64,000 nt of DNA from Ampelomyces quisqualis (lineage: Eukaryota; Ascomycota; Dothideomycetes; Pleosporales; Phaeosphaeriaceae). Where the stretch lies: contig JAGTXZ010000018.1 of the NCBI GenBank assembly GCA_018398575.1, positions 1,240,001-1,304,000 of the forward strand, in the 5' to 3' direction. Positions 44,056 through 55,595 of the stretch are shown one piece after another (position 1 is the stretch's first letter; every line of letters begins with the position of its first letter). The notes beneath the pieces were generated by a model, which saw only the letters and a program-made list of their open reading frames with translations, had not been told where the DNA came from and made no database searches. A program made the position numbers and the translations under genes.

Positions 44056-47000
44056 CTAGAAAATATCCTCCAACCCCGCATCTTTCCACCCCATTTCCCC
44101 TTTCGCAACCTTATCCCTCACCTGCCAATACTCGTGATTAAACACCCAATACTCCTCACCCGTGATCTCACATGTACCCTTTGAAAACCATCTGGGAATA
44201 AAATGATCACCATTCGCTTCTCTCTGCCTCCTGGTCGCGCGCTGCTTCTCTTCCACGCGATTCTTTTCCGTCGCAGCGAAATCGTACTCGCCGTCTTCCA
44301 TGGCGCGCTGGTCGGGACGTAAGCGCGTATCAGTCGGTGCGACAACGGGGCGGAGCTTATCCGGTATATCGTTGAGTGTGACGACAAAGGGAGTGAGGTT
44401 GAACGGTATCCCCGCAGGTCGTTCATGTGCTTGCCAGACTAGGAAAGCTTTGCTATCATCGTGTTTGCTCTTGCTGCCTCCCTTTTCGATATCAGCGTCT
44501 TCGAAGCCGGGGGTGAAGCGTGCGTAGATTTTGTCGTTCCAGCGGCCTCCGACAGACCAGCGTACGTGGCCTTGGGCGTCTAGGACTTTGCCAACAACTT
44601 GAAAGGCTGAGGAAGCTTTCCAGCCACGGGCTTTGAATTCGAGCTGGCATACCTCGCCGGTTGTGTGGTTTCGGATCGTCATGGGACCGTAGTTGTCCAC
44701 GACGGGGTTACCAGTGATGATGCCAATGACGGACGAAGTGACCTTCTTCCAAGTGTAGAGCTCCTCCTTCCCGCCCGTGGCCGTTGGGCGGAGACGCAAG
44801 AACCACGTTCCAAGAGGGTTAATGTCGAAAGATTTTCCGTAGAACTTGGACTTGACTGCTGATTCGCCCTGTATAGTGTTAAGAATAATACCTTGTTAAA
44901 AAAAGGTCCTTACTCACGTAGTAATCCCACTTCTTGGACTCGGCATAGGCGGCGCCGACAGGCGGGTGATGACTGACTTGCTCGATGAAGAAGCGATAGC
45001 CTTTATCCGGACGTGCATACTCGTACGTTTCGGCGAGCAGAGGATTGAAAGGTTTCGCCACACGTCCAATAGTCGACGCATACTCCGACGCAGCAAAAGC
45101 GGCGACATATAGTAGCCGCTCCGTAGAGTCAGTCCGTTCGGCGGCGGTGTCGAGAAGATCGGTGTATTCCATGTCTTCAGCTACACGCTGGAGGAGAGAC
45201 GTTGGCTCGTTGAATGACACGGGCAGGGTCATTTTAGTCATGTCCTTTCCGATCATGGACTTTAGGATGCCCTAGTGAACAACAGTCAGTGGAATGTTTG
45301 GGTCATGCGGAGATTTTCACTTACCCAAAGAGAAATCTTGGGCCTATCATCTGCGTCCATGGCAAGCCTCTTGCGCGGTCCATCCTCGTATCCAGCAAAT
45401 CCAGTGGCAACAGCAACTTGCTTTTGCTCAAAGATGTCATCAGAAGTCGAAGGCACCGGTGATTCCTTGTTGGACGTATGTTCCTGAGGCAGCTCAACGA
45501 CCTCGACCTCTCCAGCACCGACAGCATCGAAGAATACTTCATCATCTTCAGAGTCTGATTCAGACATGTCTGCTGCAATGTCTGCAATAGTGGCCTTTTT
45601 CTTGATTGACCGGTTCGGTAAACCTGGTTTTGGCCCCAATTCGGTGTGGTCCTTGGGGTCTTCGGCTGCTTCAACAAAGTCGTCATCGTCATCGTTGAGA
45701 ATGGGCCCTGGTCCCGATCCAGTCTGCTCAAAGTCCTCCAAAGCCTCGCGCAGTTGGCGCTTTGCTTTCCTCCGCTTCTCCTCAGATTCACCTATCCTGT
45801 TCTCGAGCTGCTCTTGCTCTTTTGCGACCTTGGCCATACTCTCTTCCCACATGCGCCGGACATTCGCTTCTCGGTCGAGGCGGTACTGCCAGTAGGCATC
45901 GCGGTCTCGCGAGATTCGCAACAAGTCGCCGATGAGTGCTTTGAGGTTACCAATAGCCGAGTCGTACGAGGCGAGTGCCTGCAACAACGTAGGATCTGAT
46001 ATTTGCAGAGTGGGGTTCTTGCTCTTCTCCGACTGTAGAGCTGCCGAGACTGACGTGAGTAGATCAAGTTGCAGTTTTGCAGACTGCGCGGTGATGTTGA
46101 AGGCGTCTTTGTTTTGTGGTTTCACATCGCGTCCACTTTCGTCGTCATCATCGTAGTCATCGTCATCGTCCACATCATCGGCGACTGTGGTTGCACCAAC
46201 ATGACTGGCAACCCTGCTTAGATCCTGGCCCGGTAGACTTGCCTGATAAGCGCTCCCAGCATCTTCTGGGATGCTGACGGCAGTGCGCGATGAGGTATCT
46301 TGGGGCATGAGTGGGATGCCAAGTGACGAGGACGCTGTTGACTCGTTAGTGGACACAACGGAGGAGGCAGCGTGAGCCGAGCCACGTACCTGGAGCCAGG
46401 TTCCTGGAGCTGGCCATCCTCGAGCTGGCGACGCTCGAGTTGTCGCCGCCAATTGTCAGCTGGTCAATCTTGGCTTGCTTCAGGGCTTCGTGGTCCTGCG
46501 TTGCCCGCTTCTCCTCTTCACGCGCTTCATCCTTGGCCCATTGGATGGCGTTGTTCAGGGCCCAGTACCAGCGCTTGGCCTCGACCTGGTGGTTAGCCTT
46601 GAGGTGGTATTTGACAGAGGATTTGCCTTGGATCTCGAAGCGTTGCTTGTCCTGCGGGTCCATGTACAGCTTCGCGATCCTCATGTTGATGGCGCCACGA
46701 CAGGCGGAGCCGATGTCGTCTGGCAGTGTTAGCGACTATGCGGAGCTCTGACGGGCATCTCACGTGACGCACCTTGATGCTTGTAGTAGCTCAGCACGCC
46801 ATCCTCGAGCACAAACCATCGCAGCTTGTAGCCGCTGGTGTAGTTGGTCCACTTCTTAAGGTAGCCCTTCATCTCGCGCGACTCTTTTACGCCCATGCCG
46901 TGGTCTGTGGCGGATGCGCCCTGTGGACCACCTGCTAGTATTGTCTTCTCCTGGATGCCTCGCTGCGCAGCGGCAGCTGCGGGCGAACGTTTGAGTATCG

Positions 47001-48065
47001 CACGCGTGCGGTCATCCTTGGTGTAGTCTTGCGGGAGCTTGCCCTTCCGGTCACGGCGGAACGGGTCTGCTCCATTGAGCAGCAGCAGTTGTGCCAGCTT
47101 CACGTCCTTTTTCTTGGCGGCTTCGTGCAGCAGCGTGCCGCCCGCATCCACTACCACGGCATCGGTAGCGAGCTCGCCGCCGTTGACGTCTATGTTGCTC
47201 TTGATGCGGGCGTCTTGCAGTACCTGCTCCAAGGCCGCCATGTCTCCGGAGAGAACCAGCTGCTGTATCTTCTTCACGTTGGAGTCGATGAAGATGGAGC
47301 GCGTGAGCTGCAGCTGCTGGAAGATGTCGGGGGTCCGGGCCAGGTCGAGGGGCGTCTGGCCGTTGTAGTTGGTAATGGAGTCGTTGATGCCCGGCTGGTC
47401 GAGCAGCGTCCTAACCACTGGCGCGCGGCCGAGCGTGGCAGCAAGGTGGAGGGGCGTGTTTCCGTCGCGGTCGCGGGCGTTGATGTCAATGGGCGAGGCG
47501 GGCGAGGCGGTTGCGCTGGACAGGACGAACTCGATGACGGGCATCTCGGCGCATTGGATGGCGAGGTGCAGGATGGATGTGCCCTCGGTGCGGGTGCTGG
47601 GCAGCGACAGCGACAGCGACAGCGACGGCGAAGACGGACCCTGGTCGCTGTCTGAGGGCGGCGCCGCCGACTGGTCCCTGATGGCCTTGGAGATGGCCGC
47701 CGTGTCTCCATTGCGCAGCGCCTCGAAGACGCGGAACAGCTTCACCGACTGCTCGATCGACGACGCGGGCGCGGGCGGGAAGCTTGGCGCGGGCGGGCTG
47801 AGGGCGTCGGCCGGGGCGCCCACGTTGGACATGCTGGAGGACAGGCGCGGCGGGGACGTGTCGCTGGTGTTGGCGGCCGTGGTGACGTCGTTTTTGGAAG
47901 AGACGCGGCCGAGCATGTGCTTGACCTTTTGCGACTTGGACCGCTTGTGCTGTTGTCTAGGGGAGTCAACACTTCTTCTGCTTCTTCTTCTTCTTCTTCT
48001 TCTTCTTCTTCTTCTTCTTCTCCTTCTTCTTGCTCGCCGGGGCGGGGCACATACCCTTCTTCCAT
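44056..48065 (-). CDS. Oxysterol-binding protein, Osh1/Osh2 type (ankyrin-PH-ORD)
   Basis: Sterol/phosphoinositide exchange at ER contact sites. Model: exons 48065-48055, 47956-46773, 46719-46390, 46334-45325, 45271-44918, 44868-44056; 1233 residues, all in phase. An in-frame upstream ATG at 48131 would add 22 residues. Ankyrin repeats (about 128-290, e.g. DGNTPLHLAATLG), PH domain (about 368-470, MKGYLKKWTNYTSGYKLRWFV), a linker with an acidic tract and a FFAT-like DEVFFDAVG (binds ER VAP proteins), then the ORD with ISLWGILKSMIGKDM and the signature EQVSHHPP. The domain set matches yeast Osh1/Osh2. Intron 1 (48054-47957) holds a GAA/TTC microsatellite. Confidence 0.92.
47980..48030 (-). repeat. 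GAA/TTC microsatellite in OSBP intron 1
   Basis: A near-perfect trinucleotide array lies between the donor GTATGT and the acceptor CCCTAG, acting as a purine tract on the transcribed RNA. Read as coding it would give long Glu or Arg runs, which is how it misleads ORF finders. Confidence 0.8.
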
Positions 48066-48375
48066 GGCGGCGTTCTTGGCGCCCAGGGCCAAGACAGTGA
48101 CAGTCGAGCAGGAAGACGGAACTATGTACAACGTGCTCGGTCACAACAGTAGAATAATGGTACCGTGAGAAGGCGAAGGACAGCCATGTGCGACGTGTAC
48201 TATTATTGCCATGTAGGCCGGGCCGGGCTGAGGTCGATCAACGGCGGGGCTATGTTACGCTAATGGCGCACTAGAACGTCTCTCTTCTGACGTGCGGTGC
48301 ATTGGACGTGGACTGCAGGTTCCAACTCCCATCTAATAACCCCCACGTCTACTGTGCATGCTACTGTACAGCCAT
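48066..48375. promoter_or_regulatory. Intergenic between Atp12 and OSBP genes
   Basis: 310 bp in which the Atp12 gene ends and the OSBP promoter must lie, as both genes are on the - strand. No clear TATA box. Confidence 0.4.
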
Positions 48376-49476
48376 CTACGACGAGTCGCCGCTTACGAGG
48401 AGAATGGCGCTGCCCAGCTGGCGTTTCAAGTCTTCTTTTTCCACATCGTGCGTGTCTTCCACCTCACCCCACTGGCCCGTCTGCCACCGGACCTCGAGGC
48501 TCGACGCGTTTGCTGCCTCTTCAATCCCGAACCGGGCCGTGTTGGCAGCGGCAGCCTTGCGCGACTCGGCAAATGCCTCGCTCCAGTCGTGAATCAGCCG
48601 CGCGCCGACCAGCAGACTCTTGGATGCGAGGACGGCGCGCTCCAGTCCTGCGAGCTCAAACGCAGGCAGGCCAGAGAGCCATGCGCGGATCACCTGCTGC
48701 GTCGTCTCGGGCTGTTCGACGGGCAGGATGCTGTCGGGCGCGAGGATCGGCTTGATCTCGACGCCCGGCCAGATGTGCGTGGTGAGGTGCGCGATGATGG
48801 GAGTTGCGGTTTCCATCTGGAGCTGGCGCAGCGTCTTGCCGTCGCGCAGCGAGTCGTTGGCGACCTTGTCCGGCGCCCAGCACAGCAGCGTGTCGGTGCC
48901 CAGGTACTGCATCAGAATGTGCAAGATGTCGTTGCGCACGTGCGTGCTGCCCTCTGCGTCGGCCGTCTCAATGTCGAGGGCGCGGGCGGCGAGCGAGGTC
49001 ATGGGTATGTAGTGCGTCTTGAGGGCCTGCTGGGCGCTCAGCAGCAGGTCCCATTCAAGGGCAACGGCCGAGGCGAGCTGGTGCTTCGAGGCAGGCACGG
49101 TGAGGACTTGCTTGGTGGGGCTGCGAACGGGTCGGTCGTCGAGGAAGACGTCGAGGCCCTTGGTGTGTTGCTTGACGACCACGTCGGTCCAGAAGCGCTT
49201 CTTCAGCAGGCTTTTTGGCTTGGACGAGGGCGCCGACTCGGCCCGCACCTCTTGCGCCTGGCTGACGAGCGCGGCCTGTCGCTTCTGCGGGTCGGACGCT
49301 GTGTGCAGGCATTGGCATAGCGGGCGGGAGGCTCGCGGCGGGGCGGAGAGACGCAGCGGCGGGGCGGAGAGACGCAGCGGCGGGGCGGAGAGACGCAGCG
49401 GCGGGGCGGAGAGACGCAGCGGCGGGGCGGAGAGACGCAGCGTCGCAAGGGCGGCGGGGCGGCGGAGGGCGTCCAT
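48376..49476 (-). CDS. ATP12: Atp12, F1-ATPase assembly chaperone
   Basis: Matrix chaperone that holds the F1 alpha subunit during ATP synthase assembly. Intronless, 366 residues. The mature part begins near residue 88 with KKRFWTDVVVKQHTKGLDVFLDDRPVRSP, the hallmark start of the Atp12 domain, and continues through VALEWDLLLSAQQALKTHYIPMTSLAARALD and DTLLCWAPD. The presequence (1-60) contains five LRLSAPP repeats encoded by a 21-bp minisatellite (residues 13-47). It keeps an Arg/Ser amphipathic character, so import is probably kept. C-terminal QWGEVEDTHDVEKEDLKRQLGSA is also family-typical. Confidence 0.93.
   Translation of the reverse strand: MDALRRPAALATLRLSAPPLRLSAPPLRLSAPPLRLSAPPLRLSAPPRASRPLCQCLHTASDPQKRQAALVSQAQEVRAESAPSSKPKSLLKKRFWTDVVVKQHTKGLDVFLDDRPVRSPTKQVLTVPASKHQLASAVALEWDLLLSAQQALKTHYIPMTSLAARALDIETADAEGSTHVRNDILHILMQYLGTDTLLCWAPDKVANDSLRDGKTLRQLQMETATPIIAHLTTHIWPGVEIKPILAPDSILPVEQPETTQQVIRAWLSGLPAFELAGLERAVLASKSLLVGARLIHDWSEAFAESRKAAAANTARFGIEEAANASSLEVRWQTGQWGEVEDTHDVEKEDLKRQLGSAILLVSGDSS
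49336..49442 (-). repeat. 21-bp coding minisatellite in Atp12 presequence
   Basis: Five near-identical units (CGGCGGGGCGGAGAGACGCAG on the + strand), encoding LRLSAPP. Confidence 0.88.
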
Positions 49477-50333
49477 GGTGTGCGCTCACAGTACTCGGCA
49501 GTCTCGGTGGGACAGGTATAGCACGACCATGATCGGCGGCACGCGGGTACAAAGAGTCCCGCACACCAACACGCTTGGCACTCCCTAACACTACCAGACC
49601 TACGGTAGAAGTACTCCCTAACACTACTAGACCTACGGTAGAAGTAGTAGGTAAGGACTACGGCTTTGATTGCATATAGAGACAGTTAGCAATTTCTTTG
49701 TAGTAAGAGGTTATAGAAAGCTGTAGAAAGATGTTTCTCTCTACGGAGTACTACGTAGCAATTTGCCCATCTATTATAAAAGAATCTTAGGGCTATTACT
49801 ATCATGTAGTGTCTGTATACCTATAAAGAGATATTTAACAACTTTACCATATCCTTTTAGAGCTTGTTCTTCTATATTACTCTTATCTTAGTAAATACGA
49901 AAGAAACTTTTAAATACACTACTCTAGTAGTTACTAGTAGCTCTGCAAGGTCAGGAGTCTAAGCTTACGTTGTAATAAAAGTAAAAGACAAAACTGGTGC
50001 ATGCTTTCTAGATTTACATGGTATTATTTTTACTCGGGCTGTAGCTAGAACTGCTGCTTTTCCAAGAACTAGTCGTTGTTCAGGGGTCACAGTTGCATAG
50101 GAGCAAACTATCTACCCTCGTCCATCGACACGTTGTCAATATCAGCCTGCTCTGCCTCCTCCGCCTGTCCCGCTCCATCAACACGGCATGCCGCCCGTCT
50201 TGTCCACACTGCCGCCCCTTTCAGGTACCCCGCTTCCGCTTGCATTGGCGGCCCCCCTGCACGGCGTCCCAGGCTTCATGTGGGCTTGGGCATCGTGCAC
50301 CTGGCACTCGTCTGCTCCACCCCCGACCTTTTC
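49477..50333. other. Divergent intergenic region with AT-rich relic
   Basis: Atp12 promoter on the left and CTF1-like gene promoter on the right. Between them (about 49,640-50,060) lies a TAG-rich, AT-rich relic with no readable motif. Confidence 0.45.
49580..49645. repeat. 33-bp tandem duplication
   Basis: ACTCCCTAACACTACCAGAC... at 49580 is repeated at 49613 with one C/T change. It marks the border between the Atp12 promoter and an AT-rich relic. Confidence 0.8.
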
Positions 50334-53300
50334 ATGAATCAAACGGCGCCCTCGGCGTCTGCGAATGCTGCGAAGCCCCAGCCCCAGCCCCAGCCCAAGC
50401 CCATCCGCTTCGTCAACAACCATGAAGGGCCGTACGCCAAGCGGCGCCGCATCAACAGCGCGTGCCTGACCTGCCGCCGCAAGAAGACGCGCTGCTCGGG
50501 CGAGCGCCCCGTGTGCGCCACCTGCGCGAACAACAGGCACGACTGCGCCGGCTATGGCGACGACCACGACGCCAAAGACAGCGCCAGCACCAGCACCAGC
50601 ACCAGCACCAGCACCAGCACCGTCACCAGCACCAGCACCAGCACCGTCACCAGCATCAGCTCCAGGGCCGCCCGCAAGCCCGAACATGCCATCGACCCCC
50701 AGCTCACGCGCCCGTCGCCCCAGCACCGCAGCCTCTCGACCGCCAGCAGCCTCTCGACCGCCAGCAGCCACCTGCCAAAGCCCCACCATGACGACGGCCT
50801 CAGCCTCAGCCTCAGCCTCAGCCTCAGCACCCGCAACCGCATGCCCTACTTCCGCTACTTTGGCCCCACGGCCATCATGCCCGGCTTCAAGCAGATGGTC
50901 GTCAAGGTGCGCGGCAAGCAACACGGCAGCGCCCACACCGCCTCAGATCGTATGCCCGCCCCACACCCGCTCCGTCCCTTGCGTGTCCATGCATGCCCGA
51001 CCCCTCGTCGCTAACGTGCACAGAACACGCCGTCGACTCGTCGCCCGTGCAGCAAGCCCAAGCCCTGCCAGCCTCACCACCCCTCCAGGAAGCCCGCATC
51101 CCCCTCCCCCTCGAGATCCCCGTCTACGACACCTCGGCCATGGCGCCGAGCCCGCTCATCACACACCTCTGCAAGCTCTTCTTCGTCCATCTGGGCTGCT
51201 CCTTTCCGTTCCTCCAGCGCGAGCGCTTCATGCGCGACCTCGAGGAGAAACAGGTCGACGCCATTCTGGTCGACGCCGTGTGCGCCCTCGCCGCACGCTT
51301 CTCCTCCCATCCCATGTTGACCGGCCTCGGCGAGCAGCACAAGGGCCGCGAGAACGAGACCACCAAGACCCACGCCCCCGAGTATGGCCAGGCCTTTGCC
51401 CAGCGAGCCAAGTCGGCCATTCCCGACGCCTTCCCCTGTCCAAGCGTTGCTGTTGTCCAAGCAGCCCTGCTTCTAGCCTATGACGAGTTTGGCGCCAGTC
51501 GTGACAGCGGATTGTGGATGTACCTGGGCATTGCCATCCGCATGGCCCAGGACCTAGGCATGCAAACACTCCAGGGGCTGAAATTCGAAGGTCGTCATGG
51601 GCCGAATCCAAAGTCTCTGAAAAGTGACCAGGATGGATGGCGAGCACCTACGCCTTCCAACGCGAATCCGAGCGCCCTGGAAGAGCAAGAGCAAGAGCAG
51701 CAGCAGCGCGCGGCCGAGCGCGAGCGGCTAGACACGTTCTGGTCCGTCTTCTTTCTCGACCGTGTCATCTCGTCAGGCACCGGACGTCCAGTCACCCTAC
51801 GCGATCGGGACATTGAGATTTCGTTTCCCTCGCTCGATGACGTAGACCCTGCATCTGGCTGGCCGTCCCCGTTTCCTGCCCTGATCCGGATAATCCATCT
51901 TTACGGTCGCGTCACAGATCTCATCAACAGGATCAGGGACACGACCGACATATCGGAAGAACTCCAAAAGCAACTCGCATCGCTGGAAGACCGGCTTACA
52001 CTAATCTACCAGAATCTCTCGCCCAAGCTTCACTTCAACGCCGTCAACTTTCAGCAATATGTCAAGTACAATCAAGGCACCAATTTCTTGCTCCTGCATT
52101 GTTGGTTCCACGTACTCATAGTCCTCCTCCATCAACCCACGCTTCTCAAGCCATTCGAGGGCTCTCCACAGTCGCTGTCTACCAACAGCAGAGAACTTTC
52201 CATGTCCTCGGCGAAGACCATAGCAGACATTCTGGCCTTCACCGACCTCATAGACGCCAAGATGGGCATGGGCAATCCATTTACAAGGTATGTCTGTCCA
52301 CTTTGGGAGACTCGTGGCTTCCGGACGCTTGTCTCGGGATCCATCTGACCAGACTTTAGTCAACCAATATACATAGCGGCATGCGCCTTCTTGAATGAGA
52401 CGGCACTTCACTCTGCTTCGTCGCAACCACAGTCGCGCCCATCGAGCCCAGGCTCCAAGGGCGATGGTCAAGGAAAAGAATCTGCACATGGTCGTGCCAC
52501 GGATCGTGAACAGAAACAAGCCGCCAAACATACGCTGCTGGCATCGGCCGCCAATCAAAACTACCAACGTTGCTACCGTGCCTTGAAAGCTTTGGAGACC
52601 TATTGGGCTGGGGTCAAGTACATCATGACTGTACTTGATCAGAAGTCAAAAGGAGTGGCAGATCCATTACTGTACACGAGAGAGGAGTTGGAGAGTGCTC
52701 TGGAAGTGCCGAGGCCCGAGGCCTCGTTTACCAGCCCTGGATGGCGCAGGAAACTTAGTTGGGGGACGTATTTGACGGCACAAAGTCCCTGTCATGACGT
52801 TGCAAACATGTTCAAGAAGGGCGCAAGGACACCAACAATACCTGGATCTCCGATGCCTCATTCTAGTCAAGGTTGGTTTCTCTTCCCATCATCGTCATCT
52901 GCTGCAGTCTGTTGTAAAGCTTATGGTCGAGACTAACAGCAACACAGCCATTGGATGGTCTCTGACAGGCACGATGAACTCCCCATCGACAAACGTCGCC
53001 GTTATGTACAGCTCCGAGAACAACAACAATCTCCGTGACCCAGAAACATCTTCGTCGAAACCGCCACCGCCCGCGAGCTCCCAGCCGTCCATCGCCTCAC
53101 TCATCTCAGAACCGCCCATCGTTTTGGAACCTGCACCGCAACCATCAGCATCACCATCGTCTACCAATCCGTCGCCATTCAACCACGCTTCCATGCCTCC
53201 ACCGCCCCCATTAAGCAACAATGCCATTCCGAATCCAGACCCCGTCATGGTCTCCGATGCGGATCTTCTGCTCAACCTACATTCTCCATTCTCAGCTGCT

Positions 53301-53591
53301 TCCCCTCGCGCATCGATGCCGAATTCCACATTGTTCGCGCACGCATCGTCACAGCAAGGTCAAATCCACCAAAACGACTTCTCGCCCACTTTCGGCACCC
53401 ACTCCACCCCATCAGACAATACATTCGGCGACATGGTCATCGACACCCAGGATGTAGACATGTCGCTACTTGGCGCGGACATGATGCCGTGGGATCCAGA
53501 ATACCAATACTTGCCACATGACATGCTATATTTTGGCGAAACAAATTTCGGCAACGCCGCTATGGGGGACAGCGGGGACAACGGGCAGTAG
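50334..53591 (+). CDS. CTF1/FarA-like Zn2Cys6 transcription factor
   Basis: Relatives activate cutinase and fatty-acid catabolism genes. Model: exons 50334-50949, 51024-52287, 52360-52871, 52948-53591; 1011 residues, all joins in phase. Zinc cluster Cys44, 47, 54, 61, 64, 71 (CLTCRRKKTRC). After a Ser/Thr repeat linker comes the family motif YFRYFGPTAIMPGFKQMVV, then across the first intron IPVYDTSAMAPSPLITHLCKLFFVHLGCSFPFL, the start of the fungal TF domain. The C-terminus is Pro/Ser-rich and acidic, probably activating. Codon-level repeats (AGCACC)n give STSTST and (CTCAGC)n give LSLSLS. The FarA/CTF1 assignment rests on the two motifs; function in lipid use is inference. Confidence 0.85.
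50581..50655 (+). repeat. AGCACC hexamer repeat in CTF1-like gene
   Basis: In-frame array with two GTCACC variants, encoding an (ST)n/V linker right after the zinc cluster. Confidence 0.8.
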
Positions 53592-53976
53592 GTAGGCATG
53601 GAATCGGACATGATATTGGCGCAGGTTTGGTGCGCCCTGAGAAACGCAGTCGCGTATATGGTAGTGTGTGTATATATATAGATGGAGATACCACAGGGGT
53701 TTCTTCTGCCTCCTTTCCAAGTCTTTGTGTTTTATTTGAACCCTTTTGTCATGTCTCGATGTTACCTGTCAGGACAAGGGCTTGCCGTCTCGCCGCGCTG
53801 ACTGCCCGACCTCCAAGGCAAAAAAAATAGCCTGCTCCCCTGTTTCCCAACAGAGCGTTGCGTGAGTTGATTCAACAGCCCACGTGAGCCACCTGTATTA
53901 ACGTGTAGGCAAAATGAACATGACCATATCCCGATGCCGCTTTTCCCTCGACATGGAGGTGCCCAACTCCCAACCT
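53592..53976. terminator. Convergent 3' intergenic region
   Basis: 385 bp between two converging genes. It should carry both polyadenylation regions; ATATATATAGATGG-type AT runs occur at about 53,673. No gene seen. Confidence 0.35.
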
Positions 53977-55595
53977 TTACTTGTCGACCCTACACGTATC
54001 ATCCGGCCTACTCACGACCCTAACGCCATCGACGCCAACCTCCTGCCCCACGGGCGCCCCCTGCGTGCCACCAAACGACAAATTCGAGCTCCCAGCCGGT
54101 ATTTTGGCGCCGCTCCAACCCAGTTGCACCCAGCCCTCGGCGGGGGTAATGGCACGGGTATTACCGAGAAACACGCCGCCGGCCGTACATCGGAAGACGA
54201 TGGAGCCTGTGGTGACGCGGGCCCAAAACGTGATGTCGACGGTGATGGGGATGGGCGGGTTGATGAATTGGCGAAAGTAGAAGTTTGAGCCGCCGGTGCC
54301 GAATTGCGCGAGGGGCACGGCGGTGAAGGCTGCGTAGCGCGAGTTGTCGTAGCTGCCTGAGGACGGGAAACTCACGGCGTAGTTGTAGGTTGAGCCTCCG
54401 CTGCCTGTGATCCAGGGGCTCTGGCCGTCTTCGAAATCGGGGTTGGCGGCTAATTGGCCGGGACAGACGGGGAGGGGTGTGGGTGTGGGTGTAGGTGTGG
54501 GTGTGGGTGTTGGGTCTGGGGTAGGTGTTGAGCTTGAAACGATAACAGGTGCTGAGCTTGAAGCAATGTCAGGTGCTGAGCTTGAAACGATAACAGGTGC
54601 TGAGCTTGAAGCAGTGTCAGGTGCTGAGCTTGAAGCAACAACAGGTGCTGAGCTTGAAACGATGACAGGTGCTGAGCTTGAAGCCACGACAGGTGCTGAG
54701 CTTGAAGCCACGACAGGTGCTGAGCTTGAAGCCACGACAGGTGCTGAGCTTGAAGCCACGACAGGTGCTGAGCTTGAAGCCACGAGAGGTGCTGAGCTTG
54801 AAGCCACAACAGGTGCTGAGCTTGAAACGATGACAGGTGCTGAGCTTGAAGCCACGATAAGTGCTGAGCTTGAAGCCACAATAGGTGCTGAGCTTGAAAC
54901 GATGACAGGTGCTGAGCTTGAAGCCACGACAGGTGCTGAGCTTGAAGCCACGACAGGTGCTGAGCTTGAAGCCACGACAGGTGCTGAGCTAGAAGCACCG
55001 GGGCGGGAGACACTTGAAACAGGTAGAGAGGACGACGCGACTGAACTGCACGTCCCGAATCCACTTTGACAAGTCGAGCCGCAGTAATCCTTGGTACTCC
55101 CACTGTAAAAATTAGTCAACAGTATGCTGGAGCCTTGGTTAGGCTTACCAATAGGAGTATTGTGAGCAGCAATTTCCGTATTTGGAGCCCTTGCATGTCA
55201 TGCCCATCGGAAATGCATTGTAGGCAGCACCACAACGACCATTTGTGGATATCATTTGTGCCGATGGAGACGATGAGGCTGGGATCGGAATAGAGCTTGC
55301 AGATACTGGCACCGCTGGGTTACGAATAGAGCTTGGTGCTACAATCTGGCAAGAGCCCCACAATGGGTTACAGCCATCGCCACAGTAAGCCTTTGTCGAA
55401 CCGCAGTAATTGTATCGGCTGAAGTTGCTGTTAGAGGAGGTTCTTGTTCGTTCGTTGTAGACATTACCTGCAGCAGTTGCCAAACTGGGACCCTAGGCAT
55501 GTATTGCGGTTGTTTCCACCACAGCTACCGTCACGAGAGATGCGAGCCTGGATGGCGGGAAGGGCCAACAGAGCCCAGAGAGGATTAATGTGCAT
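53977..55595 (-). CDS. Secreted chitin-binding protein, two CBM18 modules, Ser-rich repeat stalk
   Basis: Probable extracellular or cell-wall lectin-like protein. Model: exons 55595-55468, 55418-55149, 55102-53977; 507 residues, both introns (49 and 46 bp) inside hevein modules and in phase. Signal peptide MHINPLWALLALPAIQA. Two CBM18 modules with CCSRYNYCGSTKAYCG and CCSQYSYCGSTKDYCG, eight-cysteine pattern each. Then about 20 repeats of an eight-residue unit (SSAPVVAS and variants), probably O-glycosylated, a Pro/Thr run (TPTPTPTP), and a C-terminal beta-rich domain of about 160 residues (NPDFEDGQSPW...), like carbohydrate-binding jelly-roll domains. No catalytic domain. It could shield chitin or bind walls; role inferred. 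Confidence 0.88.
54524..55005 (-). repeat. 24-bp coding minisatellite, about 20 units
   Basis: GGTGCTGAGCTTGAAGCCAC-type units (+ strand) at a 24-bp period, in frame, encoding the SSAPVVAS stalk. Units fall into several alternating variants, suggesting rounds of block duplication. Confidence 0.88.

Noticed and set aside
46729..48144. Extended OSBP N-terminus with a long poly-Arg run
   Set aside because: The Arg run is the GAA/TTC microsatellite of intron 1 read in a non-coding frame; splicing 48054-47957 removes it.
50178..50936. 252-codon - strand Ala/Gly-rich ORF
   Set aside because: Shadow of the CTF1-like gene in GC-rich repetitive sequence; no domain.
54407..55069. + strand ORF with repeated TGAELEA
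   Set aside because: Shadow of the SSAPVVAS repeat in the - strand chitin-binding gene, which has a signal peptide, CBM18 cysteines and introns.
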